Positions 1 to 8,558 of a stretch of 64,000 bases of DNA are shown here, one piece after another. The notes under the pieces are model-generated. The model was not told the DNA's origin. It was given only the letters and a program-made list of their open reading frames with translations, and searched no databases. Where the stretch lies: NCBI GenBank assembly GCA_964577715.1, contig CAZOAA010000005.1, forward strand, positions 1-64,000, written 5' to 3'. The DNA comes from SUP05 sp964577715. Lineage in GTDB: Bacteria; Pseudomonadota; Gammaproteobacteria; PS1; Pseudothioglobaceae. Within the stretch, counting starts at the first letter, position 1, and every line of letters starts with the position of its first letter. The position numbers and the translations under genes were made by a program.

Positions 1-146
1 CATTGTTTTATCCTATTGCTCGCCCCACCCCCTTTAGAAACGAAAAAAACGTTTAACCTCCCCCGATGGAAGTTAACACATATTAATTATTTTTAATATT
101 ATTATAGTCTTATAAATAAAACATATAGAATGTTTTTTTAAAGAAA
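1..146. other. Left-edge intergenic region; start of a leftward gene at the boundary
   Basis: No complete gene lies here. The first three bases read CAT, an ATG on the minus strand, preceded on that strand by AGGA at a normal ribosome-binding distance, so a leftward gene probably begins at base 3 and continues outside the window. A TATAAT-like hexamer on the minus strand (101-106) could be its -10 box, but I see no good -35. A short dyad, AAACG and CGTTT separated by A residues around 38-55, is too weak to call a terminator for nasA. Confidence 0.4.
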
Positions 147-1601
147 TTAACCTTTAAAACAAGGTTGTTTAGAGTACTTGTCTAGCTCTACTTTTTTACC
201 CTTAAATAACTCTGTATTAGTCATGTGATGAATTGACACTATTTCAGAAGTCAAATTTGTCATGTTATTAAGAGTTTTGCTTTTTCCTGTTCTAGACATA
301 CTGTGCCACTGCGCTAACACCCTGCCATTATTAACAGACTTCCCGTACACCCTATTATTTTTCTCAAGCTCTACAATTTTTTCTTGAACCTGAATTCTTG
401 GCAACCAATCTTCATCAATATCCATCTCTAGCCAGATTTCATTTACATCCTTATAGTCAAAGCCTTGTAAACCAAGTTCTTTTGCAACAAGACAAATAAT
501 CTCCCAGTCTGGTTTTGACTCTCCTGCTGCTGGTAAAAAAGCATTTTGTTTTAAATATCGGCGCTCTGAGTTTTTCTGGTGACCTGTTTTTTCACTCCAG
601 CTACATGCTGGCAATACAATGTCGGCATCTTGGGTTGTTAATGTTTTTGTAAAATCAGAAACAATCAGTGTTTCAAATTTTCGATAATTAATCATGCTAT
701 GCGCTGGATTGGTTGCCATCACCCACAGAACTTTAATTTGATCTGTTGAGAAAAATTCAGTTGCTGTTAAATCTGTTGTTCTAATACCAAGCTCTCGCCC
801 TCCCATAGCATTTGACTGCCCAGTGAGAGACAATACACCACAGCCTGGTTTGTTGATATTGCCAGTTTTTATATGTGCATTAATTAGGGCATTAACTTTA
901 TCTGTTGCATCAGTTGATTGAGTTAGGCCCTGAGAATATATACTCAAAGTTTTTTTACCTTTAAACCATGGTTGATTGACTAGATCGTCAATCACATCCA
1001 TGTCTTTGCCAGGATTAACTTGAATAAATAAATCAGATTGCTTGGCTGTTGTGGTTTCGTACACATCTACACAGACAACATAGGCTTTTGATTTTTTAAC
1101 ATGATTAAATACAATTGGATGGCAGTCTGCTGTATTGCTACCAATAATAAATATAGTCTCCGCTAAATAGATATCGTCATAAGAAACTGGCACAATATCA
1201 GCACCATAAGCACGTTTATTGGCCTCAACAGTTGAATACATGCAAAGCCGAGAGTTGCTTTCCATGTTTTTGATGTTGTAAGACTCTGCAAATTTTTTCG
1301 CTACATACAAGTCTTCCATAAGCATTTGGCCAGATAAATAAAGCGCAATCTCATCTTTTTTGTTTGAGCGAAAAGTATTTGCAATTAACTTAATCGAGTC
1401 ATCCCATGAACCAATGGAAGGTTCAAGTAATCTATCGTCATCAGTGCCAATAGTTTCAAGCAAAGTTTGCCCTTTAATACAAAGCATACCTTGATTAACT
1501 GGCGAATCTTTATCTCCAATTAGCTTTAGTGTGGATCCAGATCGACTTATTTCAATACCGCAGCCAACACCACAATAAGGACAAGTTGTTTTAAAGCTCA
1601 T
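147..1601 (-). CDS. nasA: Compact assimilatory-type nitrate reductase catalytic subunit (molybdopterin oxidoreductase)
   Basis: Probably reduces nitrate to nitrite in the cytoplasm using a Mo-bis-MGD cofactor and one [4Fe-4S] cluster. The N-terminus has the cluster ligands CPYCGVGC (C7, C10, C14) and C41 in GMLCIKG. SNSRLCM near residue 120 holds the expected Mo-ligating cysteine. TDKVNALIN, TGQSNAMGGRELG, NSERRYLKQ and QWHSMSRTGKS are family hallmarks. At 484 residues it is far shorter than NasA/NarB (about 700-900). The losses are spread out: after the Asp-rich NPGKD segment, after MGGRELG, before QWHSMSRTGKS, and at the C-terminus, where the cofactor-binding domain is cut short. The frame is intact. 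It follows the kinase-phosphatase gene directly and is last in the nirB operon. Family assignment is firm; full activity is uncertain. Confidence 0.8.
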   Translation of the reverse strand: MSFKTTCPYCGVGCGIEISRSGSTLKLIGDKDSPVNQGMLCIKGQTLLETIGTDDDRLLEPSIGSWDDSIKLIANTFRSNKKDEIALYLSGQMLMEDLYVAKKFAESYNIKNMESNSRLCMYSTVEANKRAYGADIVPVSYDDIYLAETIFIIGSNTADCHPIVFNHVKKSKAYVVCVDVYETTTAKQSDLFIQVNPGKDMDVIDDLVNQPWFKGKKTLSIYSQGLTQSTDATDKVNALINAHIKTGNINKPGCGVLSLTGQSNAMGGRELGIRTTDLTATEFFSTDQIKVLWVMATNPAHSMINYRKFETLIVSDFTKTLTTQDADIVLPACSWSEKTGHQKNSERRYLKQNAFLPAAGESKPDWEIICLVAKELGLQGFDYKDVNEIWLEMDIDEDWLPRIQVQEKIVELEKNNRVYGKSVNNGRVLAQWHSMSRTGKSKTLNNMTNLTSEIVSIHHMTNTELFKGKKVELDKYSKQPCFKG

Positions 1602-3299
1602 TTAAATAATTAATAACAATAACAAAATAAAATTAAACGAAAACAATAAAGCAACATAAAGTCTGTATTTCTTTAATTGAAATTCTGGCTCTATCGTTCT
1701 TTCCATCTTCAAAAAATCAGAATTAGGGTGTTCTAAATCATACAAAAACTCGCTCAACACCTCATAACGAAAATCCTTATTTAGATGACATGCTTTTCGA
1801 ATAGCACCATCAATCCATATTGGCAAATTTGGATTATGTAAAAGTGACGACTCATAAGATAATTTTGCTAATTTTTTGGGTGTTAAATTTTTATCTAGCT
1901 TATCTTGATAAGGCAGTGTTGATGCAAACATCTCATACACAATCGCACCCAAACTAAATTGATCAGAAGCTTGTGAAACTCTTTCATCTAATATAACTTC
2001 TGGTGCAGTATACCCTTGCGTTCCCTGATTACCCACAGAATCAATCGGACTACTCAACTCAGCAACACCGGCAATTCTTGCCGATCCAAAATCAATGAGT
2101 TTGATTTGACCGATCTCATCAATCATGATGTTTTCTGGCTTAAGATCACAATGCAGCATTTCTTGACGGTGGAACGCTCGTAGTCCCTGAATGATTTGCT
2201 TAACAAGACTCACCACTACTTCGATATCAGGATTTTTATTCTCATCCATCCACTGCCTTAACGTTTGGCCTTTAATGTACTCCATTGCATAAGCTAAGAA
2301 GTTGGCCTTGTCATTGCTATTATGAATTTTGACTACGTTAGGACTTTGTACTCTTTGCCCTACCCATTGTTCGTACATAAAATGCTTAAGGTATTGCGGG
2401 TCATCCTCAAAATTAATTGATGGCGTCTTAAGAGCGACTGACTGTCCAGTGCTAATATCCTTTGCTAAATACAATTGCATCTTGGCACTTGAGGCGATAA
2501 TCGATTGTATTTCAAAACCATTAATTTTCATGCCTTTGGTTAAATCAGGTGGTACTGGACGTTGAGTAAGCTCATCAAAAGCCTCATTCAAATTTTTCTC
2601 TGGCAACTGCTCAACCTGCATTATCATTACTGAAATATTGTCACGACTATCAGAATCTAGTGCTCGATCAACAATATCGTGAACTGTTGAATTTCTGCTC
2701 ATTAAAATTTCAAGCAAGGCATCATCTAAATAATCGTGCACACCATCTGTTGTCATTAAAAATTGATCCCCTACTTCAAGATCAAAAGTTTGATAGTCGA
2801 CATTTATTCTAAGATCAAAACCCATTGCCCTAGACAAATAAGTCTTTTCTTTATTTAAGCTTAAGATATGGTCTTTTGTTAGTTGTGTTAATACACCTGA
2901 TCGATAACGATAAACTCTAGAATCGCCCACATGGAAAATATGCGCAGTATTAGATTTAATAATAACTGCACTCAATGTAGATAGCATTGATGAAACTTCA
3001 TCGCTACGCATTGACTGAGAATACAACCAATTATTAAGTGCTGAGATAACCTTTGTTGCTGAGTGTTCTACGCTCCAAGATTCTGGCGTTGAATAATAAT
3101 CACTTAAAAATCCATTAACACAGCAAGCACTTGCTTCTTGAGCGCGTTCACATGCGCTAACACCATCTGCAATTACACCGGCAATGCCTTTGTATTCTAA
3201 CGACTGATTATCAGGCACATGATAGGCGCAAGCATCCTGATTTTCGGGCTTGGTGCCTGCGATAGAATATGAAGATATATTAACTTTAAGTTGTTTCAT
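1602..3299 (-). CDS. Bifunctional PP2C-type phosphatase / serine-threonine protein kinase
   Basis: Residues about 1-235 form a PP2C phosphatase with GVIADGVSA, HVGDSRVYR, TTDGVHD and SRDNISVMI, supplying the acidic metal ligands. Residues about 260-525 form a Hanks-type kinase with VALKTPS (ATP lysine), HCDLKPENIMID (catalytic loop), LIDFGSAR (DFG) and GTQGYTAPE. A hydrophobic segment at about 545-565 predicts a C-terminal membrane anchor. The stop codon abuts the nasA start and the gene sits between a nitrate transporter and nasA, an arrangement found in nitrate-assimilation clusters of other gammaproteobacteria. Tuning of transport or reduction by reversible phosphorylation is inference; no substrate can be read from sequence. 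Confidence 0.9.
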   Translation of the reverse strand: MKQLKVNISSYSIAGTKPENQDACAYHVPDNQSLEYKGIAGVIADGVSACERAQEASACCVNGFLSDYYSTPESWSVEHSATKVISALNNWLYSQSMRSDEVSSMLSTLSAVIIKSNTAHIFHVGDSRVYRYRSGVLTQLTKDHILSLNKEKTYLSRAMGFDLRINVDYQTFDLEVGDQFLMTTDGVHDYLDDALLEILMSRNSTVHDIVDRALDSDSRDNISVMIMQVEQLPEKNLNEAFDELTQRPVPPDLTKGMKINGFEIQSIIASSAKMQLYLAKDISTGQSVALKTPSINFEDDPQYLKHFMYEQWVGQRVQSPNVVKIHNSNDKANFLAYAMEYIKGQTLRQWMDENKNPDIEVVVSLVKQIIQGLRAFHRQEMLHCDLKPENIMIDEIGQIKLIDFGSARIAGVAELSSPIDSVGNQGTQGYTAPEVILDERVSQASDQFSLGAIVYEMFASTLPYQDKLDKNLTPKKLAKLSYESSLLHNPNLPIWIDGAIRKACHLNKDFRYEVLSEFLYDLEHPNSDFLKMERTIEPEFQLKKYRLYVALLFSFNFILLLLLII

Positions 3300-3301
3300 C
3301 T

Positions 3302-4768
3302 TTAATTAAGTTTAATAATTTCAACTGTGCCATCGTCCAAAATCTCGGTCATATGACCTTGTGGCTCTTCTAAAAATATCACAATTAATGCCAATACAGC
3401 TGCACTCACCATACCAATTAACATAAAAAACTGATCATAGTCCACCAAGGAATTAACTGTTAAAAACATCACGGCACCAACATTACCAAAAGCACCTGCC
3501 ATGCCTGCTATTTGCCCGGTAAGGCGTCTTTGGATAAGGGGTACCATTGCAAATACTGCGCCTGATCCTGCTTTAGAAAATATACCGCCAACAATTGTTA
3601 GCAAGACAACTAAATAAATTGACCAACTCTTATCAACACTACCTAGAGCCAAAAAACTCAAAGCAACGCCAGAAAAAGTTACAGTCAGTGTTAGTTTTCT
3701 ACCAAACTTGTCACTCAGGTAACCGCCACCTGGTCGGGCAAATAGGTTGATAAACGGATAGATACCTGCTAATAGAGCCGCGGTAATTTTAGGCATCTCA
3801 AACCAATCAACATAAAACATGGCTAGCATTGAGACTACAGCCAACTCAGTACCAAAGGTAACCAAGTATGCCCAATCTAGAATTGCTACTTGCTTAAACT
3901 TATACTGATGTTGTTTTGGTACACCATCACTTAAATGTTTAGCGTTAATGCTCCACGTTTTCAATACTTGAAATACAAACACCATAATCAATATAGCATA
4001 AATGCTATATTCTACAGTCGATGAAACCATTCCCATTTTCTCTGGTGATAATTTCCATGTTAGCAACGATAAAGCAAGATACAAGGGTATGTTCATCACA
4101 ACATAAAGCACTAGATCTGAATAGCTGCTTACTTCCATAGCGCCTGATCTTTTTGGCTTAAAATAAGTAGAGCCTTTAGGCGTGTTACTCACATTAAAAT
4201 AATAAAAAACACCATAAGCAATTGCTAGAATACTGGCAATCGTAATTGCATAACGCCAACCATCAACATCGCCAAAACTTGTGGCAATAAAAGGCAGAGA
4301 GAGCGCTGCACCTGCAGAACCAAAATTACCCCAACCACCATAAATACCTTGTGCAATACCGGTTTGTTTGGCTGGAAACCATTCAGAGATCATGCGAATA
4401 CCAACCACAAATCCTGCGCCAATAAAGCCAGATAAGAAACGCATTAATGCCAACTGTTCATAGGATTGCATCCAACTAAAGGCAATAGAAATTAATCCAC
4501 CTAGGATTAAAATGCTTGAAAACATAACCCTAGGTCCTAGTTTGTCCACCAGCATTCCCACCACAATTCTCGCTGGAATCGTCATTGCCACATTAAGAAT
4601 TAGCAACACTTTTGCTTGCTGTTCGGTGAGTGACAATGCTTCTTGAATAAAAGGCATCATTGGCCCAAGGCTTAGCCACACCACAAATGTCATAAAAAAA
4701 GCAAACCAAGTCAGATGCAATATGCGATATTTACCCTTAAACGAAAATATGTTTAATTTGTCTTCCAT
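3302..4768 (-). CDS. MFS nitrate/nitrite transporter, NarK/NasA type
   Basis: A 488-residue major facilitator protein with about 12 membrane segments. It carries the two nitrate-signature regions of the NNP family: AGFVVGIRMISEWFPAKQ followed by a Gly-rich GGWGNFGSAGAA stretch, and in the second half KAGSGAVFAMVPLI followed by GMAGAFGNVGAV. It lies between nirB and the kinase-phosphatase, so it most likely imports nitrate for assimilation. It differs from the two narK genes upstream of narG. The family is clear; nitrate versus nitrite preference and direction of transport are not readable from sequence. Confidence 0.88.
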   Translation of the reverse strand: MEDKLNIFSFKGKYRILHLTWFAFFMTFVVWLSLGPMMPFIQEALSLTEQQAKVLLILNVAMTIPARIVVGMLVDKLGPRVMFSSILILGGLISIAFSWMQSYEQLALMRFLSGFIGAGFVVGIRMISEWFPAKQTGIAQGIYGGWGNFGSAGAALSLPFIATSFGDVDGWRYAITIASILAIAYGVFYYFNVSNTPKGSTYFKPKRSGAMEVSSYSDLVLYVVMNIPLYLALSLLTWKLSPEKMGMVSSTVEYSIYAILIMVFVFQVLKTWSINAKHLSDGVPKQHQYKFKQVAILDWAYLVTFGTELAVVSMLAMFYVDWFEMPKITAALLAGIYPFINLFARPGGGYLSDKFGRKLTLTVTFSGVALSFLALGSVDKSWSIYLVVLLTIVGGIFSKAGSGAVFAMVPLIQRRLTGQIAGMAGAFGNVGAVMFLTVNSLVDYDQFFMLIGMVSAAVLALIVIFLEEPQGHMTEILDDGTVEIIKLN

Positions 4769-4782
4769 TTTTTATCCTTAAA

Positions 4783-7173
4783 TTAAGCTGATTTTTTTAA
4801 CTCTCGATGATCTGTTGTCACCCAAGGGTTTTTAATCGTTGTTGGTAATTGAGTCACCCATTTTTTAATTTTCTCTGGAGTGTCTAATTGCGACTGTATA
4901 TAATCTAAACCAACACGTTCCTCGAAGTGCATAACACGCTCAAGGTAGTTTGCTTCTACTCGGTACAATTGTACAAAGGCTTTTAGATACTCAACTACTT
5001 CAGCTTCTGTTTTAAAGAAACGATCCTTTAAACAAGCTTTAGTTCTGATGCCACATGCACCTGCAACGTGAATCTCGTAACCCTTCTCTGTGCAAATAAC
5101 ACCAAAATCTTTAATCGTTGCCTCAGCACAGTTACGCGGACAACCACTCACACCCATCTTGAATTTATGTGGCATAAAGTGAGACCATACCGCATCTTCC
5201 ATTTTGACCGAAAGTCCCATTGAATCTTGAGTTCCCATTAAGCAATGCTCTGATCCAACACACGACTTACAGGTTCGTGTTGCTTTACCATAGGCATAGC
5301 CTGACTCCATACCAGCATCTGCAATCTCATCCCACATATCGTTTAAATTTTCTTTAGGAATACCCAACAAATCAATACGCTGACCACCCGTTACTTTTAC
5401 AGTTGGTACTTCATATTTAACCGCAATATCGGCCAAAGCTTTTAACTCAGACGGTGTGGTTAAACCGCCTTGCATTTGTGGCACAATTGAATAAGTACCA
5501 TCATTTTGAAGATTGGCATGCATCATCTCATTGTGTGGTCGCTCACTATCATTGTGTATATAAAGCTCGTCAAACTGAGAAGATAAATAATAATTAATCG
5601 CTGCACCGCATTTTTCACATGAGTTATTAAACTCTAAAGACGCTCGAACATCATCAATGCTCGCTACTTCAGTTAATTCACGTACATACTTCCGTACTTC
5701 CTCTGTAGAACATGTTGTGCAAGAACAAAGTGTTTCTTTTTCTTGTAGTTCGGCACCCGATACAAATGAGAAGATTTGTTTAGCGACTGATCCACAGCCA
5801 CCACAACCTGTTGCACAGCCAGTTTCTTCTTGCATAGATTCAAACGTGTTACAACCACCAGCAACTGCACTAACAATATCACCTTTAGTCACACCCATAC
5901 AGCCACAGACTTGCTCATCATCAGCCATTTTTTCAACGCCCGATGCGCCTGCGCTTGCCTCATCAATGCCAATATCTCCAAACAACAGAGTCTTGCGCAT
6001 ATCAGTAATATCAACCTCTTTCTTGATAAGATCAAAATAAAACAAACCATCGGTTGAATCGCCAAATAGAACTGCGCCTACTAATTTGTTATCACGGATT
6101 GATAAGCGTTTTCTAGTATTAAGCGCATGGTCTTTTGAGCACATTACCTCATCATCAGGATTATCAAACTCACCAGCTGAAAATACATCAACACCAGAGA
6201 TTTTTAGTTTTGTTGATAAATCTGAACCCATGTACATGTGGTGACTTACCTCGCACACTTGTTCAGCACAAACACGCGCTTGTTCAAATAATGGCGCTAC
6301 TAATCCATAAGTGGTGCCTCGGTGTTTGATACACTCGCCCACAGAATAAATCGACGGGTCTGAAGTCATCATGGTGTCAGTTACCACAATGCCTCGATCA
6401 GTTTGCAGGCCAATTTCTTTAGCCAATGAATCATTTGGCACAATGCCAACTGACATAACCACCATATCGGTTTTTAATGTTGATCCATCCTCAAACTCTA
6501 AAGATTCAACCTTATCATCTCCTAGGATTTTTGAAGTGATTGCACTTAACTTAAATGAAATACTCTTATCTTCCAATACCTTTTGTAGTAATCCTCCAGA
6601 AGTACTATCGAGCTGCATATTCATGATAGAGTCCATATTGCCAATTACCGTTACTTCAAAACCAAGCTCATTAAGGCCATTAGCTGCCTCAAGACCCAAT
6701 AGCCCAGTACCAATAACTGCCGCTTTTTTACCTTTTTTAGCTTTAGACTTCATGTACTCAACATCATAAATATCTCTAAATGACACCACGCCCTCTAAAT
6801 CTTTGCCCGGTAATGGCAAAATAAATGGTGTTGATCCAGTGCACAACACCAACCGATCATAATCTATTGGGTAAGCTTCGGTTTTATCATTTTTTGAAAC
6901 CAAGACACTTTTAGATTTTCTATCAACTGCAACTACTTCATACCCAGGTTTAAAAGCAATATTATTTTGAGCAAAATAAACTTCATCATGTGTTTGAATC
7001 TCTTTAAAAGTTTTTTCACCGGATAAAACAGGTGAGAGCATAATTCTATTGTAAGGTAAGACTGTTTCCGCACCAATCACAGTGATTTGATACATTAGTG
7101 GATCAATCTTTAAAACTTCATCCACTACTTTCATTGCACTCATTCCAGATCCCACTATCACTAAATTTTTCAT
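4783..7173 (-). CDS. nirB: NAD(P)H-dependent nitrite reductase large subunit
   Basis: Reduces nitrite to ammonium in the cytoplasm. From the N-terminus: FAD motif VIVGSGMSAMK, NAD motif AAVIGTGLLGLEAA near residue 175, a BFD-like [2Fe-2S] domain with CGCMGV and CATGCGGCG, a second Cys-rich patch CSCTTC, then the ferredoxin-like and sirohaem domains with the [4Fe-4S]/sirohaem ligands CVGSEHC and CPRNC. The start at 7173 (MKNLVIVG, 796 residues) is preferred over an upstream ATG at 7251 because AGAGGA lies just before it and the longer version adds 26 residues of unrelated sequence overlapping a leader hairpin. It is the first gene of the operon. No NirD small subunit follows or appears in the window. 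Confidence 0.92.
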   Translation of the reverse strand: MKNLVIVGSGMSAMKVVDEVLKIDPLMYQITVIGAETVLPYNRIMLSPVLSGEKTFKEIQTHDEVYFAQNNIAFKPGYEVVAVDRKSKSVLVSKNDKTEAYPIDYDRLVLCTGSTPFILPLPGKDLEGVVSFRDIYDVEYMKSKAKKGKKAAVIGTGLLGLEAANGLNELGFEVTVIGNMDSIMNMQLDSTSGGLLQKVLEDKSISFKLSAITSKILGDDKVESLEFEDGSTLKTDMVVMSVGIVPNDSLAKEIGLQTDRGIVVTDTMMTSDPSIYSVGECIKHRGTTYGLVAPLFEQARVCAEQVCEVSHHMYMGSDLSTKLKISGVDVFSAGEFDNPDDEVMCSKDHALNTRKRLSIRDNKLVGAVLFGDSTDGLFYFDLIKKEVDITDMRKTLLFGDIGIDEASAGASGVEKMADDEQVCGCMGVTKGDIVSAVAGGCNTFESMQEETGCATGCGGCGSVAKQIFSFVSGAELQEKETLCSCTTCSTEEVRKYVRELTEVASIDDVRASLEFNNSCEKCGAAINYYLSSQFDELYIHNDSERPHNEMMHANLQNDGTYSIVPQMQGGLTTPSELKALADIAVKYEVPTVKVTGGQRIDLLGIPKENLNDMWDEIADAGMESGYAYGKATRTCKSCVGSEHCLMGTQDSMGLSVKMEDAVWSHFMPHKFKMGVSGCPRNCAEATIKDFGVICTEKGYEIHVAGACGIRTKACLKDRFFKTEAEVVEYLKAFVQLYRVEANYLERVMHFEERVGLDYIQSQLDTPEKIKKWVTQLPTTIKNPWVTTDHRELKKSA

Positions 7174-7215
7174 TTTTAGTCCTCTTGTTGTTAATTTATT
7201 GCCTTTCTTTAAACC

Positions 7216-7265
7216 AAAAAAAGCCAGATATTGAATTTGCAATAAATACAAATTTAATATCTGGC
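7216..7265 (-). terminator. Second leader terminator before nirB
   Basis: On the minus strand a 17-base arm (7249-7265) pairs with 7223-7239, one position off, across a 9-base loop, and is followed by seven U residues (7216-7222). It is an intrinsic terminator shape, about 40 bases before the nirB start, so it could only act on nirB transcription itself. Confidence 0.7.
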
Positions 7266-7302
7266 TTCAATACCCTGTGGCCAATTCCACCTTGAAATTG
7301 GC
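7263..7302 (-). promoter_or_regulatory. Possible second ANTAR-type hairpin pair in the nirB leader
   Basis: On the minus strand, GCCAATT (7296-7302) pairs with AATTGGC (7280-7286). With one bulged U its apex can be drawn as hexaloop AAGGUG. Downstream, GGU/GCC at 7263-7274 can close hexaloop AUUGAA. Both loops have A at position 1 and G at position 4, as ANTAR targets require. The second stem is only 3 bp and shares GCC with the 5' arm of the following terminator. Clearly weaker than the first pair; a 5-base loop is also possible for the first hairpin. Confidence 0.35.
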
Positions 7303-7350
7303 AAAAAAAAATGTTTATTTAAACCCTAAAATTTAGAATTCAAATAAACA
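7303..7350 (-). terminator. First leader terminator before nirB
   Basis: Reading leftward, arm 7332-7350 (beginning TGTTTATTTG) pairs with 7312-7330 almost base for base, allowing G-U pairs, with a minimal loop, and is followed by nine U residues (7303-7311). No leftward gene lies upstream that would need a terminator; moaE runs the other way. It is therefore best read as an attenuator in the nirB leader. Confidence 0.75.
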
Positions 7351-7389
7351 TCTATGTTTGTTGTTAGTTTCCCGTCTTTAGGAATTAAC
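7343..7389 (-). promoter_or_regulatory. Putative ANTAR dual-hexaloop antiterminator (NasT-type target) of the nirB operon
   Basis: Two successive hairpins appear on the minus strand. The first (7363-7389) has stem GUUA/UAAC plus UUCCU/GGGAA and apical loop AAAGAC. The second (7346-7359) has stem AAAC/GUUU and loop AUAGAU. Both loops are six bases with A at position 1 and G at position 4, the recognition pattern of ANTAR antiterminators such as NasR and NasT. The 3' strand of the second hairpin is shared with the 5' arm of the terminator at 7303-7350, so the two structures exclude each other. This predicts nitrate-responsive readthrough into nirB. No ANTAR protein gene is in the window. Confidence 0.7.
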
Positions 7390-7397
7390 TAATTTGA

Positions 7398-7403
7398 ATT
7401 ATA
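7398..7403 (-). promoter_or_regulatory. Candidate -10 box of the nirB operon
   Basis: A perfect TATAAT on the minus strand. Transcription would start near 7391, two bases before the first leader hairpin, which agrees with the antitermination reading. No convincing -35 hexamer is seen at 16-18 bases, so the promoter may need an activator. Confidence 0.45.
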
Positions 7404-7459
7404 CATATATTTTTCCTAATATTAGAACAAACTGATAAAAAACAATATAATTACCAATT

Positions 7460-7909
7460 ATGAATAAGATAATCATACAAGAAGAAGACTTTGATTTAAC
7501 TAGCGAAGTCGCTAAAGCCAGGGCAAATAGTACTGATATTGGCGCTGTAGTCAGTTTTGTTGGCACTGTGCGCGACCTAGATGGAGAATCCATCCAAAAA
7601 ATGACACTTGAGCACTATCCTGGTATGACTGAAAAAGCTTTAGAATCTATCGTTAGTCAGGCATCCAAACGTTGGGAGATTGGCAATACTACTATTATTC
7701 ATCGCGTAGGTGATTTAGATATTAACGATCAAATTGTACTGGTAATTACAACCAGTAAACACCGACAAGCTGCGTTTGAATCTTGTGAATTTATTATGGA
7801 TTATTTAAAAACCCAAGCTCCTTTTTGGAAAAAAGAACACACTACAAATGAAAGCAAATGGGTTGAAGCTAAAGATAACGACAATGATGCTGCTAGTCGT
7901 TGGCAGTAA
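7460..7909 (+). CDS. moaE: Molybdopterin synthase catalytic subunit MoaE
   Basis: A 149-residue MoaE, the usual family length. It transfers sulfur from MoaD thiocarboxylate to cyclic pyranopterin monophosphate to make molybdopterin. GAVVSFVGTVRD, LEHYPGMTEKAL, IIHRVGDL and the C-terminal FWKKEHTTNESKWVEA region are characteristic. It is divergent from nirB and converges with mobA, overlapping it by 17 bases at the 3' ends. Its partner moaD lies at the end of the following gene run. The product serves the two nitrate reductases in this window. Confidence 0.93.
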   Translation: MNKIIIQEEDFDLTSEVAKARANSTDIGAVVSFVGTVRDLDGESIQKMTLEHYPGMTEKALESIVSQASKRWEIGNTTIIHRVGDLDINDQIVLVITTSKHRQAAFESCEFIMDYLKTQAPFWKKEHTTNESKWVEAKDNDNDAASRWQ

Positions 7910-8477
7910 AATCTTCAGGTGAATTTAAGTTAATAAATATTTTTGGTTGATCAGAAAAATCAACTTCAGTAGCGCCGTTGTCTTTAAAAAATTTTCCTAA
8001 TTTTCTATTACCATCCTCTAAGTATTGATTAAGTACTGGTGCAACAGAAGCATTAATAAGTGCAAAGGTTGGGTGCAGATAGCCATTCTCGGCTGCAACG
8101 CACATTAAAGTGTTGTTTTTCGCCATTTCTTTTACCAATCTATCGGATGGCAAGGAGTTAATATAAGGCCCGTCACAAGGCACTATCAATAGGTATTTTG
8201 TCTTAACTTTGTTAAGTGCTGCAGATATGCCGGCAAGTGGGCCTTGAAAATCAGATAAATTATCAGTAACAACTTCGCCAAATTCTTGATATAAGTCAAT
8301 GTTTCTATTGGCACTCACCAATATACTGGCTACATTTTTAGAGATAATATTAACCACATATGAAATTAACGGCTTGTTGCGAAACAAAATTAAACCTTTG
8401 TCTTGCCCATTCATACGCTTGGCTTGACCGCCTGCGAGAATAAGTGCAGTAATATCGCTTTTAGCTATAGTTTTCAT
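7893..8477 (-). CDS. mobA: Molybdenum cofactor guanylyltransferase MobA
   Basis: Adds GMP to Mo-molybdopterin to make the MGD cofactor used by NarG and NasA. The nucleotidyltransferase signature LILAGGQAKRMNGQDKG is at residues about 10-26, and VPCDGPYI supplies the metal-binding aspartate. Starting at MKTIAKSDITALILAGG (8477) gives 194 residues, the usual size; the longer version from 8516 adds 13 unrelated residues. It is convergent with moaE and divergent from moeA, with only about 80 bases before moeA for both promoters. Confidence 0.9.
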   Translation of the reverse strand: MKTIAKSDITALILAGGQAKRMNGQDKGLILFRNKPLISYVVNIISKNVASILVSANRNIDLYQEFGEVVTDNLSDFQGPLAGISAALNKVKTKYLLIVPCDGPYINSLPSDRLVKEMAKNNTLMCVAAENGYLHPTFALINASVAPVLNQYLEDGNRKLGKFFKDNGATEVDFSDQPKIFINLNSPEDFTAND

Positions 8478-8558
8478 AAGGCTTGTTGTCGACGAATATA
8501 TACACGTATGATACAATCAACAAACAACTTTTAGTAATAAACAACAACTTAACAAAAG

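Noticed and set aside
5657..6769. Several plus-strand ORFs across nirB
   Set aside because: They are antisense to strongly conserved NirB domains, have low-complexity translations and no ribosome sites.
7399..7593. 64-codon minus-strand ORF overlapping the start of moaE
   Set aside because: It is antisense to moaE and would run through the nirB promoter; the composition is not protein-like.
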